This document shows, one piece after another, positions 26,798 through 35,398 of a stretch of DNA of 64,000 nt. The DNA lies in the NCBI RefSeq assembly GCF_900177425.1, contig NZ_LT840184.1:1701487-1765486 (forward strand). The letters run 5' to 3'. The notes below the pieces were generated by a model. The model saw only the letters and a list, made by a program, of their open reading frames with translations, was not told where the DNA came from and did no database searches. Position 1 is the stretch's first letter; each line of letters starts with the position of its first letter. Position numbers and translations under genes: made by a program. The DNA is from Paenibacillus uliginis N3/975 (GTDB lineage Bacteria; Bacillota; Bacilli; Paenibacillales; Paenibacillaceae).

Positions 26798-27172
26798 ATG
26801 AAGAGACGATACGAAATACATGACGATCAGTGGGAACTTATCAAAGACGTGTTGCCAGCCGAACGAAAGAAACAAGGAGGACGACCTGCAAAAAATAACC
26901 GGACCATGCTCAATGCCATGCTCTGGATTGCTAGAACCGGCGCGCCTTGGCGCGATTTACCGGAGTATTATGGTCCCTGGAAATCGGTTTACACTCGGTT
27001 TCGTCGGTGGCAAATGTCAGGCGTATGGGAGCGAGTCCTTGAACAGATTTCGATTGAACCCGACTTCGAAAATGTGATGATCGATGCGACGATTGTTCGC
27101 GTTCATCAACATGGAGCCGGAGCAAAAGGGGGCAGCAATTTCAGGCAATCGGCCGCTCCAGAGGCGGATTAA
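26798..27172 (+). CDS. IS5-family transposase, frame A
   Basis: Starts MKRRYEIHDDQWELIKDVLP, followed by GRPAKNNRTMLNAMLWIARTGAPWRDLPEYYG and the first catalytic Asp in VMIDATIVRVHQHGAG. The frame changes at the AAAAGGGGG run (27124-27132), where IS427-type elements often shift frame, so the full transposase would be a fusion with frame B. Confidence 0.85.
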   Translation: MKRRYEIHDDQWELIKDVLPAERKKQGGRPAKNNRTMLNAMLWIARTGAPWRDLPEYYGPWKSVYTRFRRWQMSGVWERVLEQISIEPDFENVMIDATIVRVHQHGAGAKGGSNFRQSAAPEAD

Positions 27173-27561
27173 CAACCAAAATCCATGCAATTGTAGATGC
27201 GCTGGGTAACCCTTTGCGTTTTGAACTCACCGGCGGCCAAAATCATGATTGTGTGACCGGTTATGACATGTTGAAATGCATGGAACTCGCTGGAGCAAAC
27301 GTGTTGGCTGATCGAGCTTATGACACCAATGATATTCTCGATTTTCTTCATGAGCAGCAGGCTCAGCCCGTGATTCCGAGCAAAAAATCTCGTAAGATTC
27401 AGCGTGAATGTGACTGGTGGCTCTACAAAGAACGTCATGAAATCGAATGTTTTTTCAACAAGATTAAACACTACCGCCGGATAGCTACCCGGTTCGATAA
27501 ATTAGCCTGTACGTTTAGAGCTTTTTTGACACTGGCTTCCATTATGGTTTGGTTGGCTTAG
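27125..27561 (+). CDS. IS5-family transposase, frame B
   Basis: After the frame change it reads AIGRSRGGLTTKIHAIVDAL, then ANVLADRAYDTNDILDF (second catalytic Asp) and CDWWLYKERHEIECFFNKIKHYRRIATRFDK with the catalytic Glu. Full length for the family. Made only by frameshifting from frame A, or inactive if the shift is a plain mutation. Confidence 0.8.
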
Positions 27562-28034
27562 GTTTGAAGACAGGCCCTAGTAGGAGTTGGAACCGGAGAA
27601 GATATTCCGTTGCTACCTAACAATATTGAGATTTTCGGTATTGATATTTCAAATGAGATGCTAGAAAAAGCACGTAAAAAAACAAATAATGTTGTACTAC
27701 TGAATATGGATGCAGAATCATTAAAGTTTGAGAATGAGAAATTTGATTTTGTAATTTTAAATTTAATTTTAAGTGTTGTGGAGAATCCACAAAAAGCTTT
27801 GTTAGAAGCAACAAGAGTTCTCTCACCTTCTGGTACCATATTGGTACTTGATAAGTTTTTAGATGAGAATAAAAAACCAAACATTCTGCGTAAAGCTTTG
27901 AATATGATCACATCAATTTTTGGAACAGATATAAATAGAAGGTTTGATGAAATACTAAGAAGTACTCCATTGAATATTAATCATCAAGAAAGTTCTGTAT
28001 TAAACGGAAATTACAAAATTATTGTGTTAGAGAA

Positions 28035-28057
28035 ATCTACGCTGCAAGCGTTATAGG
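28035..28057 (+). repeat. Minimal attC remnant
   Basis: The left-arm tail ATCTACGCTGC joined directly to AAGC-GTTATAGG, so nearly the whole site has been deleted. It serves as the 3' end of the methyltransferase frame. Confidence 0.7.
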
Positions 28058-28093
28058 AAATATCCGCAAAAAATTAAAGAAAGGGAGTTTTCC

Positions 28094-28600
28094 ATGGAAC
28101 TTCAAGAAATCAATCAAAAATTAAAAGAAACAAGAGACGAATTACTAGGAATTCTTAATGGATTGAGTGGAGATCAATTAAACAAACAGAAAGACTCAAA
28201 AAGTTGGAGTATTAGTCAGGTATGTCAGCATCTATTTAAGACAGAAGAATTATATGTCGTAGCAATAAGGAAAGGATTAAAGAGCAAAGAAGATTCGTTC
28301 ATAGAAAATAAACCATTAGAATTTCTACTTGATAGAAGTAAAAAATTAGAAGCTCCTGACATTGCTAAACCAACTGACGAAATTTTAGAATATCAAGAAA
28401 TCATTGAAAAACTAAACAATTCAAGAGAGAAGTTAAACGAAATATTAAACACATTAGAAGACCCATCAGTGCTGAGTAGAAGACATTTTATACACCCAGT
28501 CTTTAAAGAGATGTTATTAATTGAATGGGTTAGATCACTGTACTTGCATGAACAAAGACATATTAAACAAATTAATGAAATTAAAGACGGATGTAAGTAA
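28094..28600 (+). CDS. DinB/YfiT-like metal-binding protein (cassette 22)
   Basis: 168 residues, four-helix bundle pattern. Metal ligands of the DinB superfamily are in WSISQVCQHLFKTE (first His) and YLHEQRHIKQI (HxxxH). Such proteins include thiol transferases, e.g. bacillithiol-dependent enzymes. GGGAG lies before the ATG. No attC-like site follows; the array breaks here. Confidence 0.85.
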   Translation: MELQEINQKLKETRDELLGILNGLSGDQLNKQKDSKSWSISQVCQHLFKTEELYVVAIRKGLKSKEDSFIENKPLEFLLDRSKKLEAPDIAKPTDEILEYQEIIEKLNNSREKLNEILNTLEDPSVLSRRHFIHPVFKEMLLIEWVRSLYLHEQRHIKQINEIKDGCK

Positions 28601-28795
28601 GGCTCTTTGCATATATAAAACCGAGATAGCATCTTTGACCTCCATGGGCATCACCTCCCTTCATTTTTCAAGAGGTTTTCACATGCTTAAACCAGGTTTA
28701 AGGTTCTTGTACCGCTTGGCACGGCGCAGTTATAATAAATGAGAGTGTACTGTCTTTTATGATAACTCTTTATAGCTGGGAAGGAGCTGTGCAAC
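28601..28795. other. Gap between array and tetR-like gene
   Basis: No gene is supported. The last 50 bp carry a possible promoter (TATAAT at 28732) and AAGGAG for the regulator. A TTAAACCAGGTTTAA palindrome (28686-28700) could be an operator. Confidence 0.35.
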
Positions 28796-29353
28796 ATGTC
28801 CGGGTTGACCAAAAAAGCTTTATCTTCCTCTTTAAAAGCAATGATGGAACGATCGTCGCTAGATAAAATCACTGTTAAAGATCTCGTTGCTGATTGTGGA
28901 GTGAATCGACAGACGTTTTATTATCATTTTCAAGATGTATATGATCTACTAGGTTGGATTTATAAGACGGAAGCGATTGATAGCATCTCTAATTATCGTA
29001 CTTACGATACTTGGCAGCAGGGATTTCTGAAGATCTTTCATTATGTACTGGACAACAAAAAATTTTGCATGAGCACGTTCCGGTCGATGGGGCGGGAGCA
29101 TTTGGAACTGTTTCTCCACCAAGCGGTATTCGAGCTGCTGATGTCCGTTATCGAAGAAGTTAACGCAGATAAGCAGGTGAGGGTGGAAGATAAGGATTTT
29201 ATCGCGAATTTTTACACCTATGCATTTATCGGAATTATGCTGGATTGGATCCGAAACGACATGAGTGAAGATCCAGAGGTTATTATTGATCGATTGAGCG
29301 TCCTAATTGAAGGCGATATGGAAAAGGCAATCAACAAGTACGTAAAGAGATGA
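28796..29353 (+). CDS. TetR/AcrR family regulator (DhaS-like)
   Basis: 185 residues. The N-terminal helix-turn-helix ALSSSLKAMMERSSLDKITVKDLVADCGVNRQTFYYHFQDVYDLLGWIYK is the DhaS/AcrR-type pattern, with a TetR_C_8-like C-terminal domain (FIANFYTYAFIGIMLDWIRNDM). Divided from the oleate hydratase gene by a terminator but in the same direction; it may regulate that gene. Not a cassette gene: no attC-like site on either side. Confidence 0.85.
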   Translation: MSGLTKKALSSSLKAMMERSSLDKITVKDLVADCGVNRQTFYYHFQDVYDLLGWIYKTEAIDSISNYRTYDTWQQGFLKIFHYVLDNKKFCMSTFRSMGREHLELFLHQAVFELLMSVIEEVNADKQVRVEDKDFIANFYTYAFIGIMLDWIRNDMSEDPEVIIDRLSVLIEGDMEKAINKYVKR

Positions 29354-29394
29354 TAACAAGGGGACTCACTTTACCCTATATAATTAGACAAAGT

Positions 29395-29429
29395 AAGGGC
29401 TGTGTATAAATTTTATACATAGCCCTTTT
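29395..29429 (+). terminator. Terminator after the tetR-like gene
   Basis: AAGGGCTGTGTATAAA / TTTATACATAGCCCTTTT form a long stem with a T-run. Confidence 0.85.
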
Positions 29430-29509
29430 AGTGTCTAAGGTAGACGATCCGTATGTGCAGTATATTGGTTTCACGGACGAAAATAAATGAACATATGGAG
29501 GTTACATCG

Positions 29510-31102
29510 ATGAAAAAAGAATACGGAAACAGACAAGTTTACTTTGTTGGCGGCGGTTTGGCATCACTCGCAGGCGCATCCTATCTTGTAAGAGATTGTG
29601 ATTTTCCAGGTGAAAATATTCATATTTTAGAAGGCATGCACATTCTCGGAGGAAGTAATGACGGTGCGGGTGATACAACCAATGGCTTCGTATGCCGCGG
29701 CGGTCGTATGTTGAACGAAGAAACCTATGAAAATACATGGGAGCTGCTATCTTCCATTCCTTCCATTGAACAAGAAGGTGTGTCCGTATGCGACGAAATT
29801 CTAGCTTTTGACCATGCGCATCCTACACATGCGAATGCTCGCTTGATTAACAAAGACGGCGAGGTTCTGGATGTTATGTCCATGGGCTTTAATACAGCGG
29901 ATCGATTAGCACTTGGAAGATTAATGATCACACCGGAGGAGAAATTGGACAACTTGCGGATCTGCGATTGGTTTGCGGAAACGCCGCATTTTTTTGAAAC
30001 TAACTTCTGGTATATGTGGCAGACAACATTTGCCTTCCAAAAATGGTCCAGTTTGTTTGAATTCAGACGCTATATGAACCGTATGGTTTTTGAATTTTCT
30101 CGTATTCAAACTCTTGAAGGGGTTACACGTACTCCTTATAACCAATATGATTCGATTATTTTGCCGATTAAGAAGTACCTTGATGGTTTCGGCGTTGATT
30201 TCAGCTTGAAATATACAGTGACAGATCTCGACTTTGAAGAAGGCGATGGTATCACGGTAACAGCGATCCATTATGAGCAAGATGGCAAACCGGGTATTAT
30301 TCAACTTCGTGAGGGCGATTTGTGTATCGTGACTAATGGCTGTATGACTGATAATGCGACACTAGGTGATTTGAACACACCTGCTAAGATGGTGCCAGAG
30401 AATCCGATGTCAGGCAATCTGTGGGCGAAGATCGCAGCTAAGAAAGAGGGACTCGGTAATCCGGCTCCATTCTTCGGCAATGCAGAGGAAACGAACTGGG
30501 AATCCTTCACGGTTACTTGCAAAGGTGACAAGCTGCTTAAGATGATCGAGAAATATTCCCGCAACAAACCGGGCAGTGGTGCTTTAATGACATTCAAAGA
30601 TTCTAATTGGTTGATGTCGATTGTAGTTGCCGCACAGCCTCACTTTAAAAATCAACCGGCAGACACGACAATATTCTGGGGATACGGCTTGTACACGGAT
30701 AAAGAAGGCGATTATGTCAAGAAGCCAATGCGAGATTGCACAGGCAAAGAGATGCTGGTTGAACTGCTGCACCATCTGCATATGGAAGAAGATATGGATG
30801 AAATCATGGATAGCGTCGTGAACGTTATTCCATGTATGATGCCATACATTGATTCTCAGTTCCAGCCGCGTGCAATGAGCGATCGTCCAAAAGTGGTACC
30901 AGATGGCTCTACGAACCTGGCAATGATTAGTCAGTTCGTTGAAATTCCAGAGGACATGGTGTTCACGGAAGAATATTCGATTCGTGCAGCCAGAATTGCT
31001 GTTTATACATTGCTGGAATTGAATAAAAAGGTGTGCCCGGTAACACCTCATAAGTATGATGTTCGCACCTTGTTGAAAGCATTGAATACCTCATACAGAT
31101 AA
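29510..31102 (+). CDS. ohyA: Oleate hydratase (FAD-dependent)
   Basis: 530 residues. FAD-binding Rossmann motif VYFVGGGLASLAGASYL with HILGGSNDGAGD, CRGGRMLNEETYENTWELLSSIPS, FQKWSSLFEFRRYMNRMVFEF and QFVEIPEDMVFTEEYSIRAARIAVYTLL are hallmark segments. The enzyme hydrates unsaturated fatty acids such as oleate to 10-hydroxy products, often for detoxification of host or environmental fatty acids. ATG 29510 follows GGAGG; the longer upstream frame is discarded. Confidence 0.95.
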   Translation: MKKEYGNRQVYFVGGGLASLAGASYLVRDCDFPGENIHILEGMHILGGSNDGAGDTTNGFVCRGGRMLNEETYENTWELLSSIPSIEQEGVSVCDEILAFDHAHPTHANARLINKDGEVLDVMSMGFNTADRLALGRLMITPEEKLDNLRICDWFAETPHFFETNFWYMWQTTFAFQKWSSLFEFRRYMNRMVFEFSRIQTLEGVTRTPYNQYDSIILPIKKYLDGFGVDFSLKYTVTDLDFEEGDGITVTAIHYEQDGKPGIIQLREGDLCIVTNGCMTDNATLGDLNTPAKMVPENPMSGNLWAKIAAKKEGLGNPAPFFGNAEETNWESFTVTCKGDKLLKMIEKYSRNKPGSGALMTFKDSNWLMSIVVAAQPHFKNQPADTTIFWGYGLYTDKEGDYVKKPMRDCTGKEMLVELLHHLHMEEDMDEIMDSVVNVIPCMMPYIDSQFQPRAMSDRPKVVPDGSTNLAMISQFVEIPEDMVFTEEYSIRAARIAVYTLLELNKKVCPVTPHKYDVRTLLKALNTSYR

Positions 31103-31117
31103 GGGAGGAAGCAATCG

Positions 31118-31411
31118 ATGAACGGAACATATAACATCACAATGCAAACCCCCATGGGCATGGAAGAAGGAACCATTACTTTTACGCAGGATGGTGACGA
31201 ACTTAGCGGATCATTAAACATCTTAAGAGGCAGTAACGTTTTTTCGGGTGGGAACATCGAGGGGAATGAGTTCATATTCTCAGGGGAGATTAAGAAGTTA
31301 ATTACCAAGATTCCTTATACGGCAAAAGGCACTATTGACGGAGATAATTTGACGGCTGTAGCTGATACGAAATACGGCAAGCTTACGATCAAGGGGAATC
31401 GGGCCTTGTAA
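31118..31411 (+). CDS. Small beta-rich protein downstream of ohyA
   Basis: 97 residues of antiparallel-strand pattern: MNGTYNITMQTPMGMEEGTI, ELSGSLNILRGSNVF, GGNIEGNEFIFSGEI, YTAKGTIDGDNLTAVA. GGGAGG precedes the ATG, 15 bp after ohyA, so co-transcribed. I recall similar short proteins beside fatty-acid or flavin enzymes, but the function is not known. Confidence 0.75.
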   Translation: MNGTYNITMQTPMGMEEGTITFTQDGDELSGSLNILRGSNVFSGGNIEGNEFIFSGEIKKLITKIPYTAKGTIDGDNLTAVADTKYGKLTIKGNRAL

Positions 31412-31441
31412 GAACTATAATTCATTCTTGATCCATAACCT

Positions 31442-31477
31442 AAGGGCATTCGCTGAGAATAGCGATTGCCCTTTTCT
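31442..31477 (+). terminator. Terminator of the oleate hydratase operon
   Basis: AAGGGCATTCGCT / AGCGATTGCCCTTTT hairpin with T-run, 30 bp after the last stop. Confidence 0.8.
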
Positions 31478-31828
31478 TGTGTTGATGAAGCATAATAGAA
31501 ATACGACATAATATGTAGTTTTCTTAATCGTGGCGAGTGTCAACAATATAATCCGATTACTGAATAGTGCCCAACAAGCCGGTTCGGGCGAGGAAGAGTT
31601 TGGTATGAAGAGGTATTTTCTTTTTTTATTTTGAACAAAGATGGAACTTATATGGTGAAATGTGTAAGAATGTAGTTAGTTCGTTAAATAGCATAAATTG
31701 CATTTTAACCGAAGTTCGTAAAAAAGAGGTTATGCCTGCAAGGCTAAGTCTGACGACCCGGCGCTATGCGCTTTAAAACAAGATGTTAAAGAACAATTGT
31801 TAAGCATATTATTCGATGGACATTCCTT
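31478..31828. other. Degraded junction back into the array
   Basis: No gene is supported. It contains a 45-bp internal fragment of an attC-like site (31731-31776, GGCTAAGTCTGACGACCCGG) flanked by AT-rich sequence of unknown origin. Confidence 0.5.
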
Positions 31829-31959
31829 TAGATAACTATGCATTCATGCATCTGACCCTGGATCAGGAGGTGGACAACCCTGCGAACCTAACTGCGCAAG
31901 CGCAGCTGGCCCTTTGGGTCTTAAGGCTCTCGGGTTCGTGAATGCGGGAACGTTATAGG
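31829..31959 (+). repeat. attC-like site re-entering array 1
   Basis: R'' TAGATAAC, shortened first hairpin, normal second hairpin and right arm (CGTGAATGC), R' GTTATAGG at 31952. Confidence 0.8.
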
Positions 31960-32010
31960 AAATCTCCTAAAAGAATAATAATCAACATCACAAACCAAAT
32001 GAGGATGATC

Positions 32011-32628
32011 ATGAATAGATTAGGAAAATCATTTATAGATAATGAAGGTTTATTGCTTCGTGAATTTGGTTTTAAGCCTGACAAGGGAACTGTAGAGTTG
32101 GATTCAGCAAAGTTTATGACGTTTTATCATTATACTCATGAGGATAAGCTGGATCAGATTTTTTCACCGCATAGTGGATTATTGGCAAGAAGACCTGTAA
32201 CCTGCCCTAATGTACCAGAAAGATTTAAGGATTGTTTTTTAACAGAGGGGTTTCTTGAACGATTACCTAATTGGGTTACTAATTGTCCCTACTTTAATGA
32301 TTTGGGATATGAACTGATGAGAAAGTATATTGGAAATACCTTGTTGGAAATAAAACTTCCAGTTGGTGATTTTAATATATATATTGCTGATTATGCTCAT
32401 GTTTTGGAATGTAAAAGTGCTGATATTAGAGGTAAGACAGAATTAAATCTTGAGTATGATTGTAGTAGTGGTATTGAAGTGACGCAGGCTTATGTTAATT
32501 CTTATATTCCTGAGAAAGAATATAACGGTGGGCATGTAGCACCAACTGTTCAAGTATTACGTAAGGGGGAAGGAATCGTAGTACCAAGCAAATATATTTC
32601 TGTGTCTAAGGTTCAACCATTAAAATAA
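32011..32628 (+). CDS. Unknown protein with HYTH motif (cassette 23)
   Basis: 205 residues. It has FMTFYHYTHEDKLDQIF near residue 37, ARRPVTCPNVPERFKDCFLTEGFL, and a C-terminal APTVQVLRKGEGIVVPSKYISV. The HYTH-type opening followed by short strands recalls ADP-ribosyltransferase-like or RNA 2'-phosphotransferase-like folds, but the resemblance is loose. ATG 32011 follows GAGGATGATC. Confidence 0.6.
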   Translation: MNRLGKSFIDNEGLLLREFGFKPDKGTVELDSAKFMTFYHYTHEDKLDQIFSPHSGLLARRPVTCPNVPERFKDCFLTEGFLERLPNWVTNCPYFNDLGYELMRKYIGNTLLEIKLPVGDFNIYIADYAHVLECKSADIRGKTELNLEYDCSSGIEVTQAYVNSYIPEKEYNGGHVAPTVQVLRKGEGIVVPSKYISVSKVQPLK

Positions 32629-32667
32629 TAGAATAAGATTTAAGTGTTTTCAAAGAAGAGGTGACCT

Positions 32668-32759
32668 CCTATAACATCCTATTCACGAATCGGATCCGCA
32701 TTCGCCGCCCCTTTGGGGCTTAAGGTTCTCGAGTTCGTGACTACGAGGGACTTTATAGG
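32668..32759 (+). repeat. attC-like site, short degenerate form
   Basis: R'' CCTATAAC complements R' GTTATAGG at 31952. About 70 internal bases are absent; R' is mutated to TTTATAGG. Inner arms TATTCACGA / TCGTGACTA still pair approximately. Confidence 0.8.
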
Positions 32760-32797
32760 AATCAGTGCAATATATTATGGGGCAGAGAGGGAATATT

Positions 32798-33370
32798 ATG
32801 AATGTAACTGATAAAGAACTAATAATAAGAAAGATGAGATCCAGTTCGGAGGATTTTGACCTATTAGAGAAGTGGCTAAATGACGAAGAAGTACAAGATT
32901 ATTACGAAGGAAAGGGCACGAAATATACACGAGAACAAATCATACATAAATTTGAATCTAGGGCTTCGGGAAAAGATTATGTCATTCCTTGCATCATTGA
33001 ATATCTTGATCATCCAATTGGCTATATACAGTATTATTTGTTAACAAATCAGGAACTAGAAGAATACGGTGCTAATAATAAGGATGTATATGGGATTGAT
33101 TTATTTATTGGAGAAACAAAGCATTGGAATAAAGGATTGGGAACCAAAACATTAGAATTAGTGATTAAATATTTATTTGAAGAACTACAGTCAACCGCTA
33201 TTTTTATTGATCCACAAACATGGAATCATCGAGCAATTCGGTGTTACGAAAAGTGTGGATTTCGCAAAGTCAAAGTATTAGAAAGACATGAGTTACATGA
33301 GGGAGTATATAAAGATAATCAAATCATGATGATATCATCTGAGGAATATTATAGACAATCAATTAGATAA
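32798..33370 (+). CDS. AAC(6')-like GNAT acetyltransferase (cassette 24)
   Basis: 190 residues. Overall pattern resembles the AAC(6')-Ie/Im type aminoglycoside acetyltransferases: LEKWLNDEEVQDYYEGKGTKYT, YGIDLFIGETKHWNKGLGTKTLELV (acetyl-CoA site), FIDPQTWNHRAIRCYEKCGFRKV, ERHELHEGVYKDNQIMM. ATG 32798 follows AGAGAGGG. Whether it modifies aminoglycosides is untested; environmental homologues often do so weakly. Confidence 0.8.
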   Translation: MNVTDKELIIRKMRSSSEDFDLLEKWLNDEEVQDYYEGKGTKYTREQIIHKFESRASGKDYVIPCIIEYLDHPIGYIQYYLLTNQELEEYGANNKDVYGIDLFIGETKHWNKGLGTKTLELVIKYLFEELQSTAIFIDPQTWNHRAIRCYEKCGFRKVKVLERHELHEGVYKDNQIMMISSEEYYRQSIR

Positions 33371-33403
33371 TTTCGAATGCTTATTCTATGAATGCGTTTA
33401 CTT

Positions 33404-33570
33404 CTTATAACAGGCATTCACGAAGCGTCGCTAACGCTCCTTGATTCGCCCCGAAGGGGGAGTGGCAGGAAGATGTTGTTTTAGGCGAATAACCCTGCAA
33501 GGCTAAGTCTTCGACCCAGCGCTGAAGCGCCTTAAGCCTCTCGGGTTCGTGAATACAAGATCGTTATATG
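33404..33570 (+). repeat. attC-like site (after cassette 24)
   Basis: R'' CTTATAAC does not match well with the mutated R' TTTATAGG at its cassette start. Internal hairpins are normal with TTCGCCCCGAAGGGG insertion-like variation. Next R' GTTATATG. Confidence 0.8.
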
Positions 33571-33612
33571 AAATTAATGCTGTATATTAAAAAATATGAG
33601 AAGAGGCTTACG

Positions 33613-34101
33613 ATGCAGATTACTAAAGTTGAACAAAGTGGCAAGGATATTCTTAAACAATTAATGACTTTATTTCTTCACGATCTATCAGAATTCAATA
33701 GCGATTTAGAAATTAATCAAAGTAATGGTTTATTTGAATTTGATGTCTTAGAATGGTTCTTTGAGAAGGAAGGTTTAACACCATACTTCATTAAAGCTGA
33801 GGACAAAGTCATTGGTTTTATTCTACTCCAAAGTGGCCCATTTTCGAATCAAGAATATGCTGATTATGTATTGAATTCATTTTTCATTCTTAAGAAGTAC
33901 CGTAGGAAGGGATTGGGAAGAGAAGCTTGCAAAGAATTTTTCAATCAATATCCAGGAAGGTATGCTATAAGTCAAATATTAACGAATACACCGGCAATTC
34001 ATTTTTGGAAGAGCATATACAAATCATTCAATATTGAATTTTATGAAAAAGAAGAGTTAGAAGATGGACATGAGGTAATATATCAATATTTTAAGGTCTA
34101 A
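33613..34101 (+). CDS. GNAT N-acetyltransferase (cassette 25)
   Basis: 162 residues, MQITKVEQSGKDILKQLMTLFLHDLSEFN. Acetyl-CoA site SFFILKKYRRKGLGREACKEFFNQYPGRYAISQILTNTPAIHFWKSIY is of the type found in predicted acetyltransferases with a DLSEFN N-terminus. AAGAGGCT precedes the ATG. Substrate unknown. Confidence 0.88.
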   Translation: MQITKVEQSGKDILKQLMTLFLHDLSEFNSDLEINQSNGLFEFDVLEWFFEKEGLTPYFIKAEDKVIGFILLQSGPFSNQEYADYVLNSFFILKKYRRKGLGREACKEFFNQYPGRYAISQILTNTPAIHFWKSIYKSFNIEFYEKEELEDGHEVIYQYFKV

Positions 34102-34140
34102 AAAGAATCCTACTAGTAATCCGGAGAAGGCATTAACTTC

Positions 34141-34305
34141 ACCTTAACACTGTAATCACGCTGCCGGCCTGACGGTCCTGATTCGCCCGAAGAGTTTGAC
34201 AGGGAAGTGGGGCAGGCGAATACCCCTGCGAACCTAACCGCGTCGCGGCCGGATCCTCCGGGGCCTTAAGGTTCTCGGGTTCGTGAATACACGAGAAGTT
34301 ATAGG
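34141..34305 (+). repeat. attC-like site (after cassette 25)
   Basis: R'' is ACCTTAAC, a poor match to its R' GTTATATG (33563), but the extended stem gcattaa pairs exactly with ttaatgc. Next R' GTTATAGG. Confidence 0.85.
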
Positions 34306-34364
34306 AAATATCTGCAATAAATAGAATGACAAGCTTTTATGGGGGGGAGAAAGGAAGTGTAAAG

Positions 34365-34739
34365 TTGAGAGGATTTATTGGTTTGATCTCAATTATATTT
34401 AGCTATTTAATTTGTAGTTTGAGTCTCAAGTCAAATATATTTGAAGAGTTTGATTGGTTTACTTTTGTTGTATATTTTTCACTATTTATCGTTACTATAA
34501 TCAACGCATATCTTGTGAATAAATTTGATCTAATAACTTTATATGTATGGATATTATTATCAATAATACCTGGAATAGCTTTTATATTATATTCTCGTTT
34601 TCACGAAGGTACAGGCGGATGGGTAAGTTTTCCATGGGATTGGGGCTTATGGGAACTTTTTATACCAATAATATTTGGTTTTTTTCAAATAATATTTTTA
34701 TTAGCATGTATAAGCAGTCGAAGGAAAATAAGTAAATAG
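34365..34739 (+). CDS. Small membrane protein (cassette 26)
   Basis: 124 residues with four predicted helices: FIGLISIIFSYLICSL, FVVYFSLFIVTIINAYLV, LYVWILLSIIPGIAFILY, LFIPIIFGFFQIIFLLACI. TTG 34365 follows AAAGGAAG; GTG 34359 is also possible. No family recognised. Confidence 0.65.
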   Translation: MRGFIGLISIIFSYLICSLSLKSNIFEEFDWFTFVVYFSLFIVTIINAYLVNKFDLITLYVWILLSIIPGIAFILYSRFHEGTGGWVSFPWDWGLWELFIPIIFGFFQIIFLLACISSRRKISK

Positions 34740-34784
34740 ATTAAACTTAAATATTTTTATTGCATATCAAGATGGCATATACAG

Positions 34785-34954
34785 CATCTAACAATATATT
34801 CTCGCTGTGGTCGCAATTGTCTCCTTTGATTCGCTCGAGGCACTTCGGGAAGCTAAATCAGGCGGATAACTCTGGAAGGCTAAGTCCGTCGGACCCCGGG
34901 CGTTGATGATCCCTTGAGCCCTCTCGGATTCGTAGATACACGAACGGCTATATG
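34785..34954 (+). repeat. attC-like site, degenerate (after cassette 26)
   Basis: R'' CATCTAAC against R' GTTATAGG matches 6 of 8. Right arm CGTAGATAC; next R' mutated to GCTATATG. Last site before platform 2. Confidence 0.75.
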
Positions 34955-34972
34955 AAATCCCCGTAAAAATCA

Positions 34973-35080
34973 CTTGAAGCTGGCTACTGGAGTTTGCCTG
35001 GTGAAAAAGTTGAATATATGGAAACAGTAGAAAATGCTGTAATCCATGATAATATTACGATTAACGGAGTACGCTCTTGA
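34973..35080 (+). pseudogene. NUDIX hydrolase remnant joined to platform 2
   Basis: AGYWSLPGEKVEYMETVENAVIHD is the front of a Nudix box; it is then joined to NITI..., the same C-terminal sequence found before platform 3. The middle of the gene is deleted. The platform therefore carries part of its original upstream neighbour. Confidence 0.7.
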
Positions 35081-35235
35081 CAGTTGAAATGATAAAAGGA
35101 ATTTTATTTTTTTGAAAGTCCAATGCGAAAAGTTCTATTTTCACGGGAGATCTGTCTCAATATTCGTAATATCAAATGATAAATGTTTAGAGATAAACGG
35201 CTACTGTCAAAGTGATATGAATAAAAGTCTTCGGA

Positions 35236-35285
35236 GACCGGAGATCTGCAGGTGTCACAAATGTGATCTGCGGGTCTTTTTTTGT
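35236..35285 (+). terminator. Terminator in platform 2
   Basis: GATCTGCAGGTGTCACA / TGTGATCTGCGGGTC-type stem followed by TTTTTTTG, the counterpart of 7913-7954. Confidence 0.75.
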
Positions 35286-35398
35286 AGGAATGAGTTGCTT
35301 TAGGAGCGGGTATGTTGTTTTACCTGATTTGCTTACTCACATGCTTATGTCAATCAAAGCAGCAGTGCGCTGTAATTTTATATAAGATATTAGGCCCT

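Larger units (their letters stand above)
26747..27577 (+). mobile_element. IS5-family insertion sequence (IS427-like)
   Basis: 831 bp with terminal inverted repeats GGGCCTGTCTTCAAAC and its complement, flanked by a TA target duplication (26745-26746, 27578-27579). It carries two overlapping transposase frames. The only complete-looking DDE element in the window. Confidence 0.9.
26597..28055 (+). pseudogene. SAM-dependent methyltransferase split by IS5-family element
   Basis: The left part reads KYKVLSPIYDFLMGNRIFRN...IDIKPKNKVLL to 26746. After removing the element and one TA copy it continues VGVGTGEDIPLLPNNIEIFGIDIS (motif I), then DFVILNLILSVVENPQKALLEATRVLSPSG, a class I methyltransferase. 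The left part has no standard start: an ATT at 26597 follows AAAGGAG, while the nearby ATG is in another frame. The gene's end runs into a minimal attC remnant. Confidence 0.8.
9032..34954 (+). mobile_element. Cassette array 1 (interrupted by non-cassette DNA at 28.6-31.4 kb)
   Basis: Roughly 26 units, each made of a + strand gene followed by a palindromic attC-like site, beginning at attI-like site 1. Unit boundaries are the R' 8-mer (GTTANNNG) at the start and its reverse complement (R'') at the end. Decayed units near 25.7-28.1 and 31.7-35.0 kb have truncated sites. An IS110-type remnant, an IS5-type element and the regulator/oleate hydratase island interrupt it. Confidence 0.85.
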
